64,000 nucleotides of DNA from Gammaproteobacteria bacterium (GCA_021151625.1 JAGKWY010000049.1:1-64000), one strand, 5' to 3'. Numbered from the stretch's first letter, positions 16,737 through 24,756 are shown. Numbers and translations are program-made. The notes: generated from the letters alone by a model not told the origin.

Positions 16737-16906
16737 TGGTGCTTAAAGCAGAACCTAACTCACCAGTAATTGGCTGATTTTTCTGGATTTTCAGCTAGCT
16801 TAGCCGCATTAAGCAGTTTAACCCAGATATTTTAGATTATTGTGTTGATCACATCAGTCCAATTCAAAATTTTCATGGCATTTAAGACCAAGCAAAAGGA
16901 CAATCC

Positions 16907-17347
16907 GTGCGAACAAATAAATTCTTAATTCTTGCAGCACTTTGCAGTGGCGCAGCTGCCCTACTGCATTTAGGTTGCATTATCTTTGGTGGCGATTGGT
17001 ACAGATTCTTTGGTGCCGGTGAACAAATGGCACAAATGGCTGAAGCGGGACATATTTATCCAACAATCGTCACCTTGATCATAGCTGGGCTGTTAACGAT
17101 CTGGTCACTTTATGCATTATCCGGCGCGGGCATTATCATTAGACTTCCATTGTTGCGCCCGGCACTATGCTTAATCGCAGCAATCTATTTATTACGCGGA
17201 GTAATTTTTATACCCTTAATGCCCATGTTTCCCGACAACAGCACTACCTTCTGGATACTTAGCTCATTAATTTGTTTAGTATTTGGTTTAGTGTATGCAT
17301 TAGGTATCAGGCAGTCATGGGCCTATTTGGGTCGAGTAAACACTTAA
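16907..17347 (+). CDS. Small four-helix membrane protein
   Basis: 146 residues, four hydrophobic segments (LILAALCSGAAALLHLGCII, TIVTLIIAGLLTIWSLYAL, LCLIAAIYLLRGVIFI, FWILSSLICLVFGLVYALG). The first segment's ALLHLGCI-FGG-WYRFFGAGE pattern is widespread among unnamed proteobacterial membrane proteins. The start is GTG with AAAGGA 6 nt upstream. No catalytic motif. Single gene on the island. Confidence 0.75.
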   Translation: MRTNKFLILAALCSGAAALLHLGCIIFGGDWYRFFGAGEQMAQMAEAGHIYPTIVTLIIAGLLTIWSLYALSGAGIIIRLPLLRPALCLIAAIYLLRGVIFIPLMPMFPDNSTTFWILSSLICLVFGLVYALGIRQSWAYLGRVNT

Positions 17348-17423
17348 CACTTCCTACCTTGTGCTTTCTAAACCTCTCAACTAATTCCGCCATGCCAAAG
17401 CAAAGTGAGTGAAAATCAACAGC

Positions 17424-17459
17424 CAGGGATATATAGTTAGGTCTCTTGAAGAAACCGCT
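17424..17459 (+). repeat. Leader repeat shared with the methyltransferase gene (copy 2)
   Basis: Core GGGATATATAGTT, then CTCTTGAAGAAAC, ending about 20 nt before the DUF4431 start. It matches 11174-11210 at about 30 of 36 positions. Confidence 0.8.
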
Positions 17460-17478
17460 GGACCAAAAGGAAGATCAA

Positions 17479-17916
17479 GTGAAAACCCTAAGTCAGCTTA
17501 TAACTCTATCCGCATTTTTATTTTCCGCACACACATCAGCGGAGTGCCTAAAAGACGGGCAGAATGTAACCCTCACAGGCACTATATTCAGAGAAACCTT
17601 TCCCGGCCCGCCCAATTACGAAAGCATTGAGGATGGGGATACACCTGAAACATATTGGATTTTAACCATCAAAACACCGCAGTGTGTAATAGCAGAGTCA
17701 GCGGAAAACGACGAGCTTTACGAAGTTGCAAATTCAACTATTCGCTTTCAGCTAGCATTTGAAACCTCCAATACTTACCAATCACAAAAAAATCTGGAAG
17801 GAAGTACTGCTGTAGTCAAAGGTCAGTTATTTATTGGAACTTCTGGCCACCACCATACAGAAGCACTCATTTCAGTAAAAAGTATATCGACCGCTAGCCT
17901 CCAGGCCAGTCAATGA
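17479..17916 (+). CDS. DUF4431-family exported protein
   Basis: 145 residues, with signal peptide ending HTSA before ECL. The block VTLTGTIFRETFPGPPNYES, then GDTPETYWIL and CV, is characteristic of DUF4431, small periplasmic proteins with an OB-like beta pattern. The frame opens at 17446, but the GTG at 17479 has AAGGA 7 nt upstream and begins the signal sequence directly. Its leader shares a repeat with the methyltransferase gene at 11226. Role unknown. Confidence 0.8.
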   Translation: MKTLSQLITLSAFLFSAHTSAECLKDGQNVTLTGTIFRETFPGPPNYESIEDGDTPETYWILTIKTPQCVIAESAENDELYEVANSTIRFQLAFETSNTYQSQKNLEGSTAVVKGQLFIGTSGHHHTEALISVKSISTASLQASQ

Positions 17917-17960
17917 CTTAAAAGCAGAGAACCAAATATCCCAACCAGGAAACTGATTTT

Positions 17961-18371
17961 ATGAACGGCAGCTGTCTTTGTGGTGGTGTTAAATTTAGTT
18001 TCGATAAATTCGAAGGTGGGATTGCAAACTGCCACTGCTCAATGTGCAGGAAATTTAGCGGTTCAGCATACGGAACCTTTGGTACAGTGAGTACCGAAAA
18101 CCTGAATTGGGAATCTGGTTTTAAACTTATCAAAATTTTTCATTCTTCCGAGAAAGCCCACAGGGGGTTTTGTTCACATTGTGGCTCAAGCATTTTTTAT
18201 CGACTATCAACTCACAATGCTCCCTTTGAAATTGCATTTGGCCTGTTAGAATCAGAGCCTACAGAGTTACCAACAGCCAATATATATTGCGCGTATCGGC
18301 CTAACTGGCCTCGCAACATAGACGACATGCCGGATTTTAAAGAGTCCAGAATGATTGAGGCTAAACCTTAA
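17961..18371 (+). CDS. GFA/CENP-V-family zinc protein (second of two)
   Basis: 136 residues: GSCLCGGVKFSF, NCHCSMCRKFSG and GFCSHCGSSIFYR give the complete GFA zinc-ligand set. It diverges from the 14399 protein outside the motifs, so the two are probably independent acquisitions and not a recent duplication. ATG 17961 has AGGAAA about 10 nt upstream. Cytoplasmic; glutathione or aldehyde chemistry is possible but unproven. Confidence 0.85.
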   Translation: MNGSCLCGGVKFSFDKFEGGIANCHCSMCRKFSGSAYGTFGTVSTENLNWESGFKLIKIFHSSEKAHRGFCSHCGSSIFYRLSTHNAPFEIAFGLLESEPTELPTANIYCAYRPNWPRNIDDMPDFKESRMIEAKP

Positions 18372-18447
18372 TGCTACATCCTGTTTGACAGGGCTCAATT
18401 AAAACACCCCAACCTTAAGATGCATGCAACGCTAAAAGGAGAACTTT

Positions 18448-18843
18448 ATGAAAAAGCTACTTTTAATTTTATTAGCCCTGCTTCCTATCCATGCATTTGG
18501 AAATAGCCAACCAAAAACTCCGCTGGATGTAGTGAATACCCGAATGGCAGCCTATAACAACCATGACTTAACCAGTTTCCTTAATACCTATTCTGAGAAT
18601 ATTCAAATATTCACCTATCCCAGCAAGCCATTAGGGAAACCCGGGAAAGAGCACCTCGCCTTTATTTTTGAACCTATGTTTAAAGAAAAGAGCGTTCACG
18701 TGGAAATCCACAGCCAGATCACCCAGGGCAATTACGTGGTAAACCACGAAACCGTAACTTATGACAAGAAGCCACAAAAATACGTATCTATTTATGAAGT
18801 TGAAAATGGCTTGATTAAGAGCGTACAGTTTTTGAGAGAATAA
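18448..18843 (+). CDS. Exported NTF2/SnoaL-like protein
   Basis: 131 residues with a signal peptide (MKKLLLILLALLPIHAFG) and an NTF2-like fold: VVNTRMAAYNNHDLTSFL, YSENIQIFTYP and VENGLIKSVQFLRE at the end. Related steroid-isomerase-like proteins bind or convert small hydrophobic ligands; the catalytic residues cannot be assigned here. Strong AAGGAG 6 nt before ATG. Followed after 42 nt by the DUF1330 gene, which also has AAGGAG. Confidence 0.75.
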   Translation: MKKLLLILLALLPIHAFGNSQPKTPLDVVNTRMAAYNNHDLTSFLNTYSENIQIFTYPSKPLGKPGKEHLAFIFEPMFKEKSVHVEIHSQITQGNYVVNHETVTYDKKPQKYVSIYEVENGLIKSVQFLRE

Positions 18844-18885
18844 TGTTTTCGTGAAAAATCATCTAAAAATCACAAGGAGTATTAC

Positions 18886-19185
18886 ATGAAGGTACTGGCA
18901 ATTATTGAAACGAATGTTACCAATCCATCATGGATTGAGGATTACACAAAAAATGTTACTCCAATGCTGCTGAAGTACGGTGGAAGGTATTTAACCAGAA
19001 CGAACAATATTGATCTGATCGAGGGCTCTGAAAAACCACACTTCTCAGTAGTGGCAGAATTCCCGTCAAAAGAAATAGCTCTGGAATTTTACAACTCTCG
19101 GGAATATGCGCCTTACAAAAATTCCAGACTGGCGGGATCGAGTTCCAAGTTTCTGTTAGTTAATGTGGAAAATGGTGCCGGTTGA
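18886..19185 (+). CDS. DUF1330-family dimeric ferredoxin-like protein
   Basis: 99 residues with the DUF1330 layout: YTKNVTPMLLKYGGRYLTRT, then VVAEFPSKEIALEFYNS and EYAPYKNSRLAGSSS. Members of this alpha-beta barrel group are dimeric; most have no known activity. AAGGAG lies 6 nt before ATG. Probably co-transcribed with the NTF2-like gene. Confidence 0.85.
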   Translation: MKVLAIIETNVTNPSWIEDYTKNVTPMLLKYGGRYLTRTNNIDLIEGSEKPHFSVVAEFPSKEIALEFYNSREYAPYKNSRLAGSSSKFLLVNVENGAG

Positions 19186-19226
19186 TTAGTCCACAGCCCT
19201 ACTTTTAAAAGGCTCTACGTATAATT

Positions 19227-19652
19227 ATGGAAACACCTCCGTTCTATGATGAAGTACTCCTTTTGGCATCAACCCTTGTGGATTCACAAGACACAGCCGA
19301 ACAGTGCTGGTCCGCATATGAAGAGTTGCGAAAAGTATGTGAATGCAATTCCGGCTCCAAAAACGACCATCCCTTTCAGTGGGAAACTCTGGCAGATTTC
19401 ACACTAAATAATGCAGAGGCTTTAAAGATTTACACAACTGCATTACAACTGGCCGAAGCACTACAACTTACCGAATATTCTTTGTCCATCCAACTTGCTA
19501 TGGCTGAACGTTACCTGCAACTTAATGAACAGGACCACGCCTTTACATTCGCCGACGCGGCAAATGAGTCAGCCAAGAATACGACTGACTTGGAGCTTCG
19601 CAAACAAATTAGTGAGTTTTTACTCAAAATTTGCAACAAAAAGCAGCAATAG
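19227..19652 (+). CDS. Helical, TPR-like small protein
   Basis: 141 residues, almost entirely predicted helical, with repeated helix pairs such as EALKIYTTALQLAEALQL, SIQLAMAERYLQLNEQDHAF and ADAANESAKNT that resemble degenerate tetratricopeptide units. No signal peptide. The ribosome binding site is weak. The stop at 19652 is 7 nt before the next gene, so the two are likely coupled. Function unknown; a protein-interaction role is inference. Confidence 0.6.
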   Translation: METPPFYDEVLLLASTLVDSQDTAEQCWSAYEELRKVCECNSGSKNDHPFQWETLADFTLNNAEALKIYTTALQLAEALQLTEYSLSIQLAMAERYLQLNEQDHAFTFADAANESAKNTTDLELRKQISEFLLKICNKKQQ

Positions 19653-19659
19653 GCGAGCG

Positions 19660-20178
19660 ATGAAAAATTACTCTATCTTTCTGTTATCAATTGCGATTTT
19701 GGGGTGCACAATAGATTCAGAAGTCAATCATAGTTTGGACGCCCCACAGGTAACAGAAGAAAGAAAACCTAATCATACCCATCCTGTTTTTGGTGGAACA
19801 TTGTTTGGATATGACCATGGGGAGTTCGGAGGAGGACTGCTATTCGCAGATCGACAGAATAACACCCATAGAATACTTGACGAAAATATAGTAGGCATTT
19901 ATAGCTCAAACTCTGACATTTTTGTCTTCACTGGTATCAGTCACCTATCCATTACTAAAGGTGCTATTTACAAAATTGACTTAAACCAAAAGCATTTTCC
20001 TCTTGCTCAAAAAATTGGAAAGCTTTCAGGAAAACCATACAAAATCATCCCAAGTAAAGACAAGGGAATTGTCTTTAGAGTAAAAAATGAGTGTTATGCA
20101 ATTAATTTTGAAGACGCCAAAAAAGTAAATACTTGCTCACCAGAACAAATGTCAATAGAAGATGTCCAATCTCCATAA
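19660..20178 (+). CDS. Putative lipoprotein of unknown function
   Basis: 172 residues beginning MKNYSIFLLSIAILGC, a lipoprotein signal with cysteine at 16. The remainder alternates short beta-like segments (GGTLFGYDHGEFGGGLLF, IVGIYSSNSDIFVF, GAIYKIDLNQ) that suggest a small beta-propeller or sandwich. The long frame from 19495 overlaps the previous gene; ATG 19660 follows AGGCGAG closely and starts the lipoprotein signal. Strongly AT-rich. Confidence 0.65.
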   Translation: MKNYSIFLLSIAILGCTIDSEVNHSLDAPQVTEERKPNHTHPVFGGTLFGYDHGEFGGGLLFADRQNNTHRILDENIVGIYSSNSDIFVFTGISHLSITKGAIYKIDLNQKHFPLAQKIGKLSGKPYKIIPSKDKGIVFRVKNECYAINFEDAKKVNTCSPEQMSIEDVQSP

Positions 20179-20190
20179 CGATTTCGAGTG

Positions 20191-20985
20191 ATGCAAACGC
20201 AGATGAGAATACTCTATCCATTTAATCCTCTTAAACCTGATGAAGCCGATGAGCCATATCAGGATGAGTTTACATCCATAAAGAATAGTGGCGGGAAGTG
20301 TTCACTTTTCGATTTTGATTCGCTTGCGTTTGATGAATTCAAGCCAAAACCAGCCATTACTCAAGAAGAGGCAGTTTTGTATCGAGGCTGGATGCTCAAT
20401 CCAGAGAAGTATCAAAATTTTATTGGGCATATTCACCAGCAGGGAGGTATTCCAATTACTAATCTCGATTCCTATACTAGCTGCCACCATATATCAGAAT
20501 GGTACGAATTATGTAAAGAGTTCACCCCAGAGACCAAATTCTTTCAAAATGATGAAAACCTGATACGTAATGCTAAGTTATTGAACTGGCCAAAATACTT
20601 TGTAAAGGACTATGTAAAGTCCAATTCAACCGAGCGAGGCTCAATAGCTAACGCAGCGGAAGAAATAGCAGATATCCTGGAATTGATTGAAACATACCGA
20701 GGCTCAATTGAAGGAGGTGTTGCTTTACGAGCTTTTGAAGATTTTTTAAAAGATACCGAAACCCGTTACTTTGTTTTTAAAGGAAAAGTCTATAGCCCTG
20801 GCTCATCGACTCCTGCGCTGGTAACTGCAATCGCTGCCCGCATTAAATCCCCATTTTTCTCAATTGATATTGCCCAAAAAGCAGACGGAGAATTTAGACT
20901 AATTGAAATTGGAGACGGCCAGGTCTCTGACAAAAAGTCTTGGTCAGCTGAGAATTTTTCGAAGATATTTATTGATAACGCATAA
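20191..20985 (+). CDS. ATP-grasp domain protein (R2K-type)
   Basis: About 264 residues. After an N-terminal segment RILYPFNPLKPDEADEPYQD comes an ATP-grasp core with FVKDYVKS (lysine for ATP), an acidic hinge near YRGSIEGGVALRAFEDF and LIEIGDGQVSD for metal binding. This resembles the R2K group seen in mobile and phage-linked loci, which ligate or modify unknown acceptors. Start is uncertain: GTG 20188, ATG 20191 and ATG 20203 are in frame without a clear ribosome binding site. The TAA stop lies in ATAACAATTG. Confidence 0.7.
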   Translation: MQTQMRILYPFNPLKPDEADEPYQDEFTSIKNSGGKCSLFDFDSLAFDEFKPKPAITQEEAVLYRGWMLNPEKYQNFIGHIHQQGGIPITNLDSYTSCHHISEWYELCKEFTPETKFFQNDENLIRNAKLLNWPKYFVKDYVKSNSTERGSIANAAEEIADILELIETYRGSIEGGVALRAFEDFLKDTETRYFVFKGKVYSPGSSTPALVTAIAARIKSPFFSIDIAQKADGEFRLIEIGDGQVSDKKSWSAENFSKIFIDNA

Positions 20986-21023
20986 CAATTGAAATAGCGT
21001 AGTTTTCTCGCCTGTGCAGGTGC

Positions 21024-21089
21024 GTGAAAGAAGTCAAGCCGCCAGAGGATATCGCTTATGCTCTACGTAAGCTCGAAGCCATGGTCTAA
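21024..21089 (+). pseudogene. Possible 3' remnant of a truncated gene
   Basis: A 21-residue frame, VKEVKPPEDIAYALRKLEAM plus V, runs to TAA at 21087 between the ATP-grasp gene and the next gene. It reads like the helical C-terminus of a real protein, and it is preceded by an in-frame stop without a plausible start. Short CGTAG and CTACG arms flank part of it. It could equally be linker DNA that happens to be open. Confidence 0.3.
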
Positions 21090-21091
21090 CG

Positions 21092-21496
21092 ATGCTATCT
21101 GAATCTGAAATCGAAAAAAGATTCCCCGTTTGGGATGCTTTATCCGAGCTGTTTTTAGATACTGAGCTGGATGAAACATCTCATAAGTATATTGCCAGAG
21201 TAATTCTGGAGTCTGGCTTTACCCCTGCAGAAATTCACCAGATTCTATGGAACGAGGTATTCCCAGGCGTTGGGGATAACCTAAGGTCTGTCGCAGGTGA
21301 ATGGGCTGGGTTTAACCCCGAATGGCTCAAGTCCAGAATTTTGTTCGTTATATCGCAGGATGCACCTTCGCTCGCCGCAGGCGGCATAATTTCTGTTAAA
21401 TCCTTAATTGAGATTACCAAGCAGGAATGGTTAAAGGTTTGCAATTACCTGCCAGACGATTACAGGAATACCATTTCACCAGGGAGCACACCATGA
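21092..21496 (+). CDS. DUF7079-like protein
   Basis: 134 residues: ERFPVWDALSELFLDTELDE-type start (here EKRFPVWDALSELFLDTEL), then RVILESGFTPAEIHQILWNE, AGEWAGFNPEWL and a C-terminal EWLKVCNYL, an order I associate with DUF7079. All-helical and cytoplasmic. It overlaps the next gene by 4 nt (ATGA), indicating translational coupling. The family has no known function and occurs as small stand-alone genes, as on this island. Confidence 0.7.
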   Translation: MLSESEIEKRFPVWDALSELFLDTELDETSHKYIARVILESGFTPAEIHQILWNEVFPGVGDNLRSVAGEWAGFNPEWLKSRILFVISQDAPSLAAGGIISVKSLIEITKQEWLKVCNYLPDDYRNTISPGSTP

Positions 21497-21897
21497 AATC
21501 TCTTAAAATAGCAGCCCTATTACTTACAACGATTTACAGCGCATACTCACAGGCCCTGGAATGCAAAATGTCCAATCCGGAGGAATTCGCTTGGATTGCT
21601 TCAATAAAAATTGACGAAAAAATCAGGAAAGTCACTTTAATCGAAACAGAAGATCAAGGAAAAAAGACATATACCACCGAGCTGATTGATCTATCAGACA
21701 ATCGTTATACCTTCAATCTGCCCCCACTGGAAAACTCCGGTGTAGCGAATATGTTTCTTTTATTTAAATCATTCGATCAATGGAGATTACTTTCTGTAGG
21801 TATTGAGCAAAAAGGCGGAAAAACTGTACTAAAGGCCGTGGATAAATCCACTCTCTATGAATGTATTGAAAACACTACAACAAAAGATCAACACTAA
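21493..21897 (+). CDS. Small exported protein of unknown family
   Basis: 134 residues, signal peptide MKSLKIAALLLTTIYSAYSQA, then beta-rich sequence with one cysteine near each end (LECKMSNP and LYECIENT), which could form a disulfide. ATG 21493 has AGGGAG 6 nt upstream and overlaps the preceding stop by 4 nt. The next gene starts directly after its TAA, so 21092-22155 is a tight three-gene unit. Confidence 0.7.
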   Translation: MKSLKIAALLLTTIYSAYSQALECKMSNPEEFAWIASIKIDEKIRKVTLIETEDQGKKTYTTELIDLSDNRYTFNLPPLENSGVANMFLLFKSFDQWRLLSVGIEQKGGKTVLKAVDKSTLYECIENTTTKDQH

Positions 21898-22155
21898 ATG
21901 AGTGAATTTGAATGCTGCAAAAAATCCACCTGGATTTCCATTGCTGATTTAGGGCATGCATATTCATTTGATGTTATGCTCGGAAAATGTAACCTGTGCG
22001 GAAAAGACTGGGCAAATGTATTTTGTACTGCATCGGGAAAAATCGGTTACGAATATTTAAAACCAGAGGATGCACAACAATTACTACATCTATGCAAAGT
22101 ATCCGGTGCCGAGCGCAAAGCAGCGCTAAAAATCTGGATTGATAAAAATCTATAA
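21898..22155 (+). CDS. Small cysteine-containing protein of unknown family
   Basis: 85 residues starting at the base after the previous stop. ECCKKS, GKCNLCGKDWANVFC and LLHLCKVSGAERKAAL give a CxxC knuckle that may bind zinc. No signal peptide. It ends the AT-rich island: the following gene is visibly more GC-rich and belongs to a common metabolic family. Confidence 0.65.
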   Translation: MSEFECCKKSTWISIADLGHAYSFDVMLGKCNLCGKDWANVFCTASGKIGYEYLKPEDAQQLLHLCKVSGAERKAALKIWIDKNL

Positions 22156-22193
22156 TCAGGCATTTACTCTTTTTACTACTGCGGAATTTTCTA

Positions 22194-23216
22194 ATGAACC
22201 ACACCACTGCTGTTCCCTTCAAGATACTGGTAAAAAAAATAGCTGATCGACTAGTGCTTGCCGGTATCGCACCAGAGCAAGCGCAGATTGAAGCGGAGAT
22301 TATGAGCGAAGCGGATTTGCTTGGTGTTCCCTCACACGGTGTGCGTATGTTGCCACCGCTACTGAAAGCACTTGCTGAAGGGCGCGTGACCAGCAATCCA
22401 CAATTTAATTATGTTCGTCAGTTTGGTGCTATTGCCGTGTTGGATTGCAACAATGGACCGGGGCGCTATGCATCGGCCAAAGCTATGCAACAGGCGATGG
22501 ATTTGGCAAAAGAATTTGGTGTGGGTGTTTGCCTTGCGAAAAACACTACCCACTGGGGCCGCGCCCATGCTTATGCTAGCCGCGCGGCGCAAGCGGGTTT
22601 TATCGGCATTTGCACCACCAATGCAATTCCCACCATGGCTATTGGCGGGGCAAAAAAAGCGGTGATTGGTAACAACCCGCTCGCTATTGGTATTCCGGGA
22701 ATTAATGCGCAGGAGCCAGCCGTATTGGATATGGCTATGAGTCAGGCGGCGGTGGGTAAAGTGGGCACCTGGCTGCGCGAAGGAAAAACCTTGCCCGGTA
22801 ATTGGGGAATCGACGCCGAGGGCAACCCCACCAATGATGCCAAAGCAATTTTAGGCGGTGCAGTTTTGCCCATGGGCGAACATAAAGGCGCGGGCCTAGC
22901 AGTGATGTTTGAATTGCTGACGGCGGCTTTGGCCGGCGCTGCATTTACCCAACAAATTCGCAGCAACGATGCCAGTGGCCTTGACCCACTCGCGAGTAAA
23001 ATATTTATTGCGCTTAACCCGGAAGCATTTCTTGAACCAGCAGAATTCCAGCAACACGCTGCTTCGTTTATTGCCTATTTAAAAGCGGATGCAGCGCCCT
23101 TCTCCTACCCTGGTGAACGCGGCTGGCAAACGCGCGACAAACAATTAATTTCCGGCGTAGAACTACATCAGGAAATCGTGCAGCAGTTAAATGGTGCAGG
23201 TGTCTCTTTCACATAA
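22194..23216 (+). CDS. Ldh-family NAD(P)-dependent oxidoreductase (malate/L-lactate dehydrogenase-like)
   Basis: 340 residues. DLLGVPSHGVRML near the N-terminus and AKNTTHWGRAHAYASRAAQA, then NNPLAIGIPG and MGEHKGAGLAVMFELL, are hallmarks of the Ldh_2 group, which uses NAD(P)H on 2-oxo acids, ureidoglycolate or related 2-hydroxy acids. The catalytic histidine is in SHG and the second conserved H in GEHKG. It is shorter than some members around residue 215, where the sequence passes from GWGIDAEGNP-like NWGIDAEGNPTND directly on. GC-richer than the island genes before it. It converges with the peroxiredoxin gene, with a palindromic repeat between them. Confidence 0.85.
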   Translation: MNHTTAVPFKILVKKIADRLVLAGIAPEQAQIEAEIMSEADLLGVPSHGVRMLPPLLKALAEGRVTSNPQFNYVRQFGAIAVLDCNNGPGRYASAKAMQQAMDLAKEFGVGVCLAKNTTHWGRAHAYASRAAQAGFIGICTTNAIPTMAIGGAKKAVIGNNPLAIGIPGINAQEPAVLDMAMSQAAVGKVGTWLREGKTLPGNWGIDAEGNPTNDAKAILGGAVLPMGEHKGAGLAVMFELLTAALAGAAFTQQIRSNDASGLDPLASKIFIALNPEAFLEPAEFQQHAASFIAYLKADAAPFSYPGERGWQTRDKQLISGVELHQEIVQQLNGAGVSFT

Positions 23217-23220
23217 AAAT

Positions 23221-23296
23221 GTCGGAAGGCGCCTTCGGCTTTTCCAACCTACAAGTCAATATCAACGTAGGTTGGAAGAGCGCAGCGACTTCCGAC
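23221..23296. repeat. REP-like imperfect palindrome
   Basis: Outer arms GTCGGAAG at 23221 and CTTCCGAC at 23289, inner arms TTCCAACCTAC and GTAGGTTGGAA, separated by about 14 nt. The right arm has the familiar GTAGGTTGGAAGAGCGCAGCGA layout (shown in part: GTAGGTTGGAAGAGCGCAGC) of dispersed repetitive extragenic palindromes. It lies between two convergent genes and may also terminate transcription from both sides. Confidence 0.75.
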
Positions 23297-23327
23297 TATA
23301 TTTTTAACCAATAATTTCTGAAAAATT

Positions 23328-23927
23328 TCACTGCGCCGCCAGTTTCTCTACTGCTGCCAACGCTTGCTTGACGTTATCTGTCGGAGACACGCCGCTGATG
23401 GTAGCGGAAATTTTTCCATCTTCAGTAATGATGAAGGTAGTGCGCTCCGCAAAGCCATGATCAATAGCTTTACCGCGACTATCCACTTTACCCGGCGCTG
23501 CATCGCGCACATTCAATTCAAATGATTTAGCGACCTTGCCTTCCGGATCGGATGCAACGGCCACTTTGCCCGCGCAATATTCCGGGTCGGACGAGAAATC
23601 ATTCAAACGCTCAATACTGTCCAGTGAAACACCAATCACGGTTGCGCCGGCTTTGGCAAACTTATCGCTGCTTACCGAGAAACTGTGTGCTTGCAAATTG
23701 CAGCCATTGGTATAAGCGGAAGGATAAAAGTAAACCACCACCGGGCCGGATTTTAATTTTTCCTTCAGTGAAAAATCGAATGCCTTACCCGCCAGTGAGG
23801 CCTGCAGGGAAAATTCCGGTGCACTTTGTCCCGCCTCCAATGCAGCCAGGGCAGGCAGTGCAAGCAAGCTGCCAGCAACACTGGCAACAATTTTATGTAG
23901 ACACTTTTTTCTGAATGAAAACGTCAT
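23328..23927 (-). CDS. Exported peroxiredoxin, AhpC/BCP-like
   Basis: 199 residues with a signal peptide ending LPALAA. APEFSLQASLAGK and VVYFYPSAYTNGCNLQAHSF locate the peroxidatic cysteine; the usual +5 resolving cysteine is absent (histidine there), but a second cysteine lies in DPEYCAGKVAVASDPEG, as in a periplasmic subgroup. AAGGAAT lies about 8 nt before ATG 23927. It follows two cytochrome genes on the same strand, so peroxide handling near an electron-transfer chain is a reasonable inference. Cytoplasmic counterpart at 12606. Confidence 0.85.
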   Translation of the reverse strand: MTFSFRKKCLHKIVASVAGSLLALPALAALEAGQSAPEFSLQASLAGKAFDFSLKEKLKSGPVVVYFYPSAYTNGCNLQAHSFSVSSDKFAKAGATVIGVSLDSIERLNDFSSDPEYCAGKVAVASDPEGKVAKSFELNVRDAAPGKVDSRGKAIDHGFAERTTFIITEDGKISATISGVSPTDNVKQALAAVEKLAAQ

Positions 23928-23966
23928 AGTGAATTCCTTAATTAAGGTTAGAGAGAAATTTTCCCA

Positions 23967-24638
23967 TTATTTTAATCCCGAAATAAAATCGTTTAAGGCG
24001 GTAATTTCTGCATCCGATAATTTTTCGGTCATTTTATTCATTAAACCATCGGCACTATTAGTCCTTGCGCCAGCGCGCCAATCGCGCAATTGCTGATCCA
24101 GGTAATGCCAATCCTGCCCGGCCAGCACCGGAATTGATGCCGGGTCCAGCTCCGGGTAGCCATCAACAGCCTTATCTACTCCTTTACCATCAACACCATG
24201 GCAAGCAACGCAAGCCTGTATACCGCGCTTGGCATCGCCCTGCAGAAATAATGCCTGCCCCTGGGGATTGGTTGAGCCCTCACCACTCATGGCCGGCTGG
24301 CTGGCGTACCAGGCGAGGATATCGACCACATCAGTGTCATCCAGGTTCCGCGCCATCATTGCCATAAAATCATTATGGCGTTCGCCGCTGCGAAAATCCT
24401 GGAATTGCTTTAGCAAATAATCCGGGCTCTGCCCCGCCAGCTTGGGAATTTTGGCTGACTCATTGGGCGCGTGGATATTGCCATCAATACCGTGACACTC
24501 CGCACAGCGCTCATCCTCTGCTTTTATTTTCCCGGCTGCGGCATTGCCGGGAAAATCTGTAGCATGAGTACTAATCCCCACTAAACAACTCCACAACACC
24601 CCTGCCAATAACAGCGGCTGGTTTCTTATTTTCACCAT
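23967..24638 (-). CDS. Diheme cytochrome c (c4-like)
   Basis: 223 residues, signal peptide ending THA. Two CxxCH heme-binding motifs, CAECHG at about residue 45 and CVACHG at about 141, each followed by a class I cytochrome half (KLAGQSPDYLLKQFQDF with MMARNLDD; VLAGQDWHYLDQQLRDW with LMNKMTEKLSD). The methionines in these second halves are candidate axial ligands. The two-domain layout fits cytochrome c4, a periplasmic electron carrier. It starts upstream of the peroxiredoxin gene by about 40 nt, same strand. Confidence 0.88.
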   Translation of the reverse strand: MVKIRNQPLLLAGVLWSCLVGISTHATDFPGNAAAGKIKAEDERCAECHGIDGNIHAPNESAKIPKLAGQSPDYLLKQFQDFRSGERHNDFMAMMARNLDDTDVVDILAWYASQPAMSGEGSTNPQGQALFLQGDAKRGIQACVACHGVDGKGVDKAVDGYPELDPASIPVLAGQDWHYLDQQLRDWRAGARTNSADGLMNKMTEKLSDAEITALNDFISGLK

Positions 24639-24756
24639 TTTCTACTAGTACCCGCCTCTAGCCACTAACACCCGGGCTCTAACACCTGGCCCTAGATTAC
24701 ACCGTTAAACTACGAACCTGCCTTATTCCTCCTTGTAAACCTAGTCCCTTGTAAAC

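Noticed and set aside
11226..22155. Complete integron
   Set aside because: No integrase gene or convincing attI in the window and the right-hand core of attC sites could not be matched; kept only as a hypothesis.
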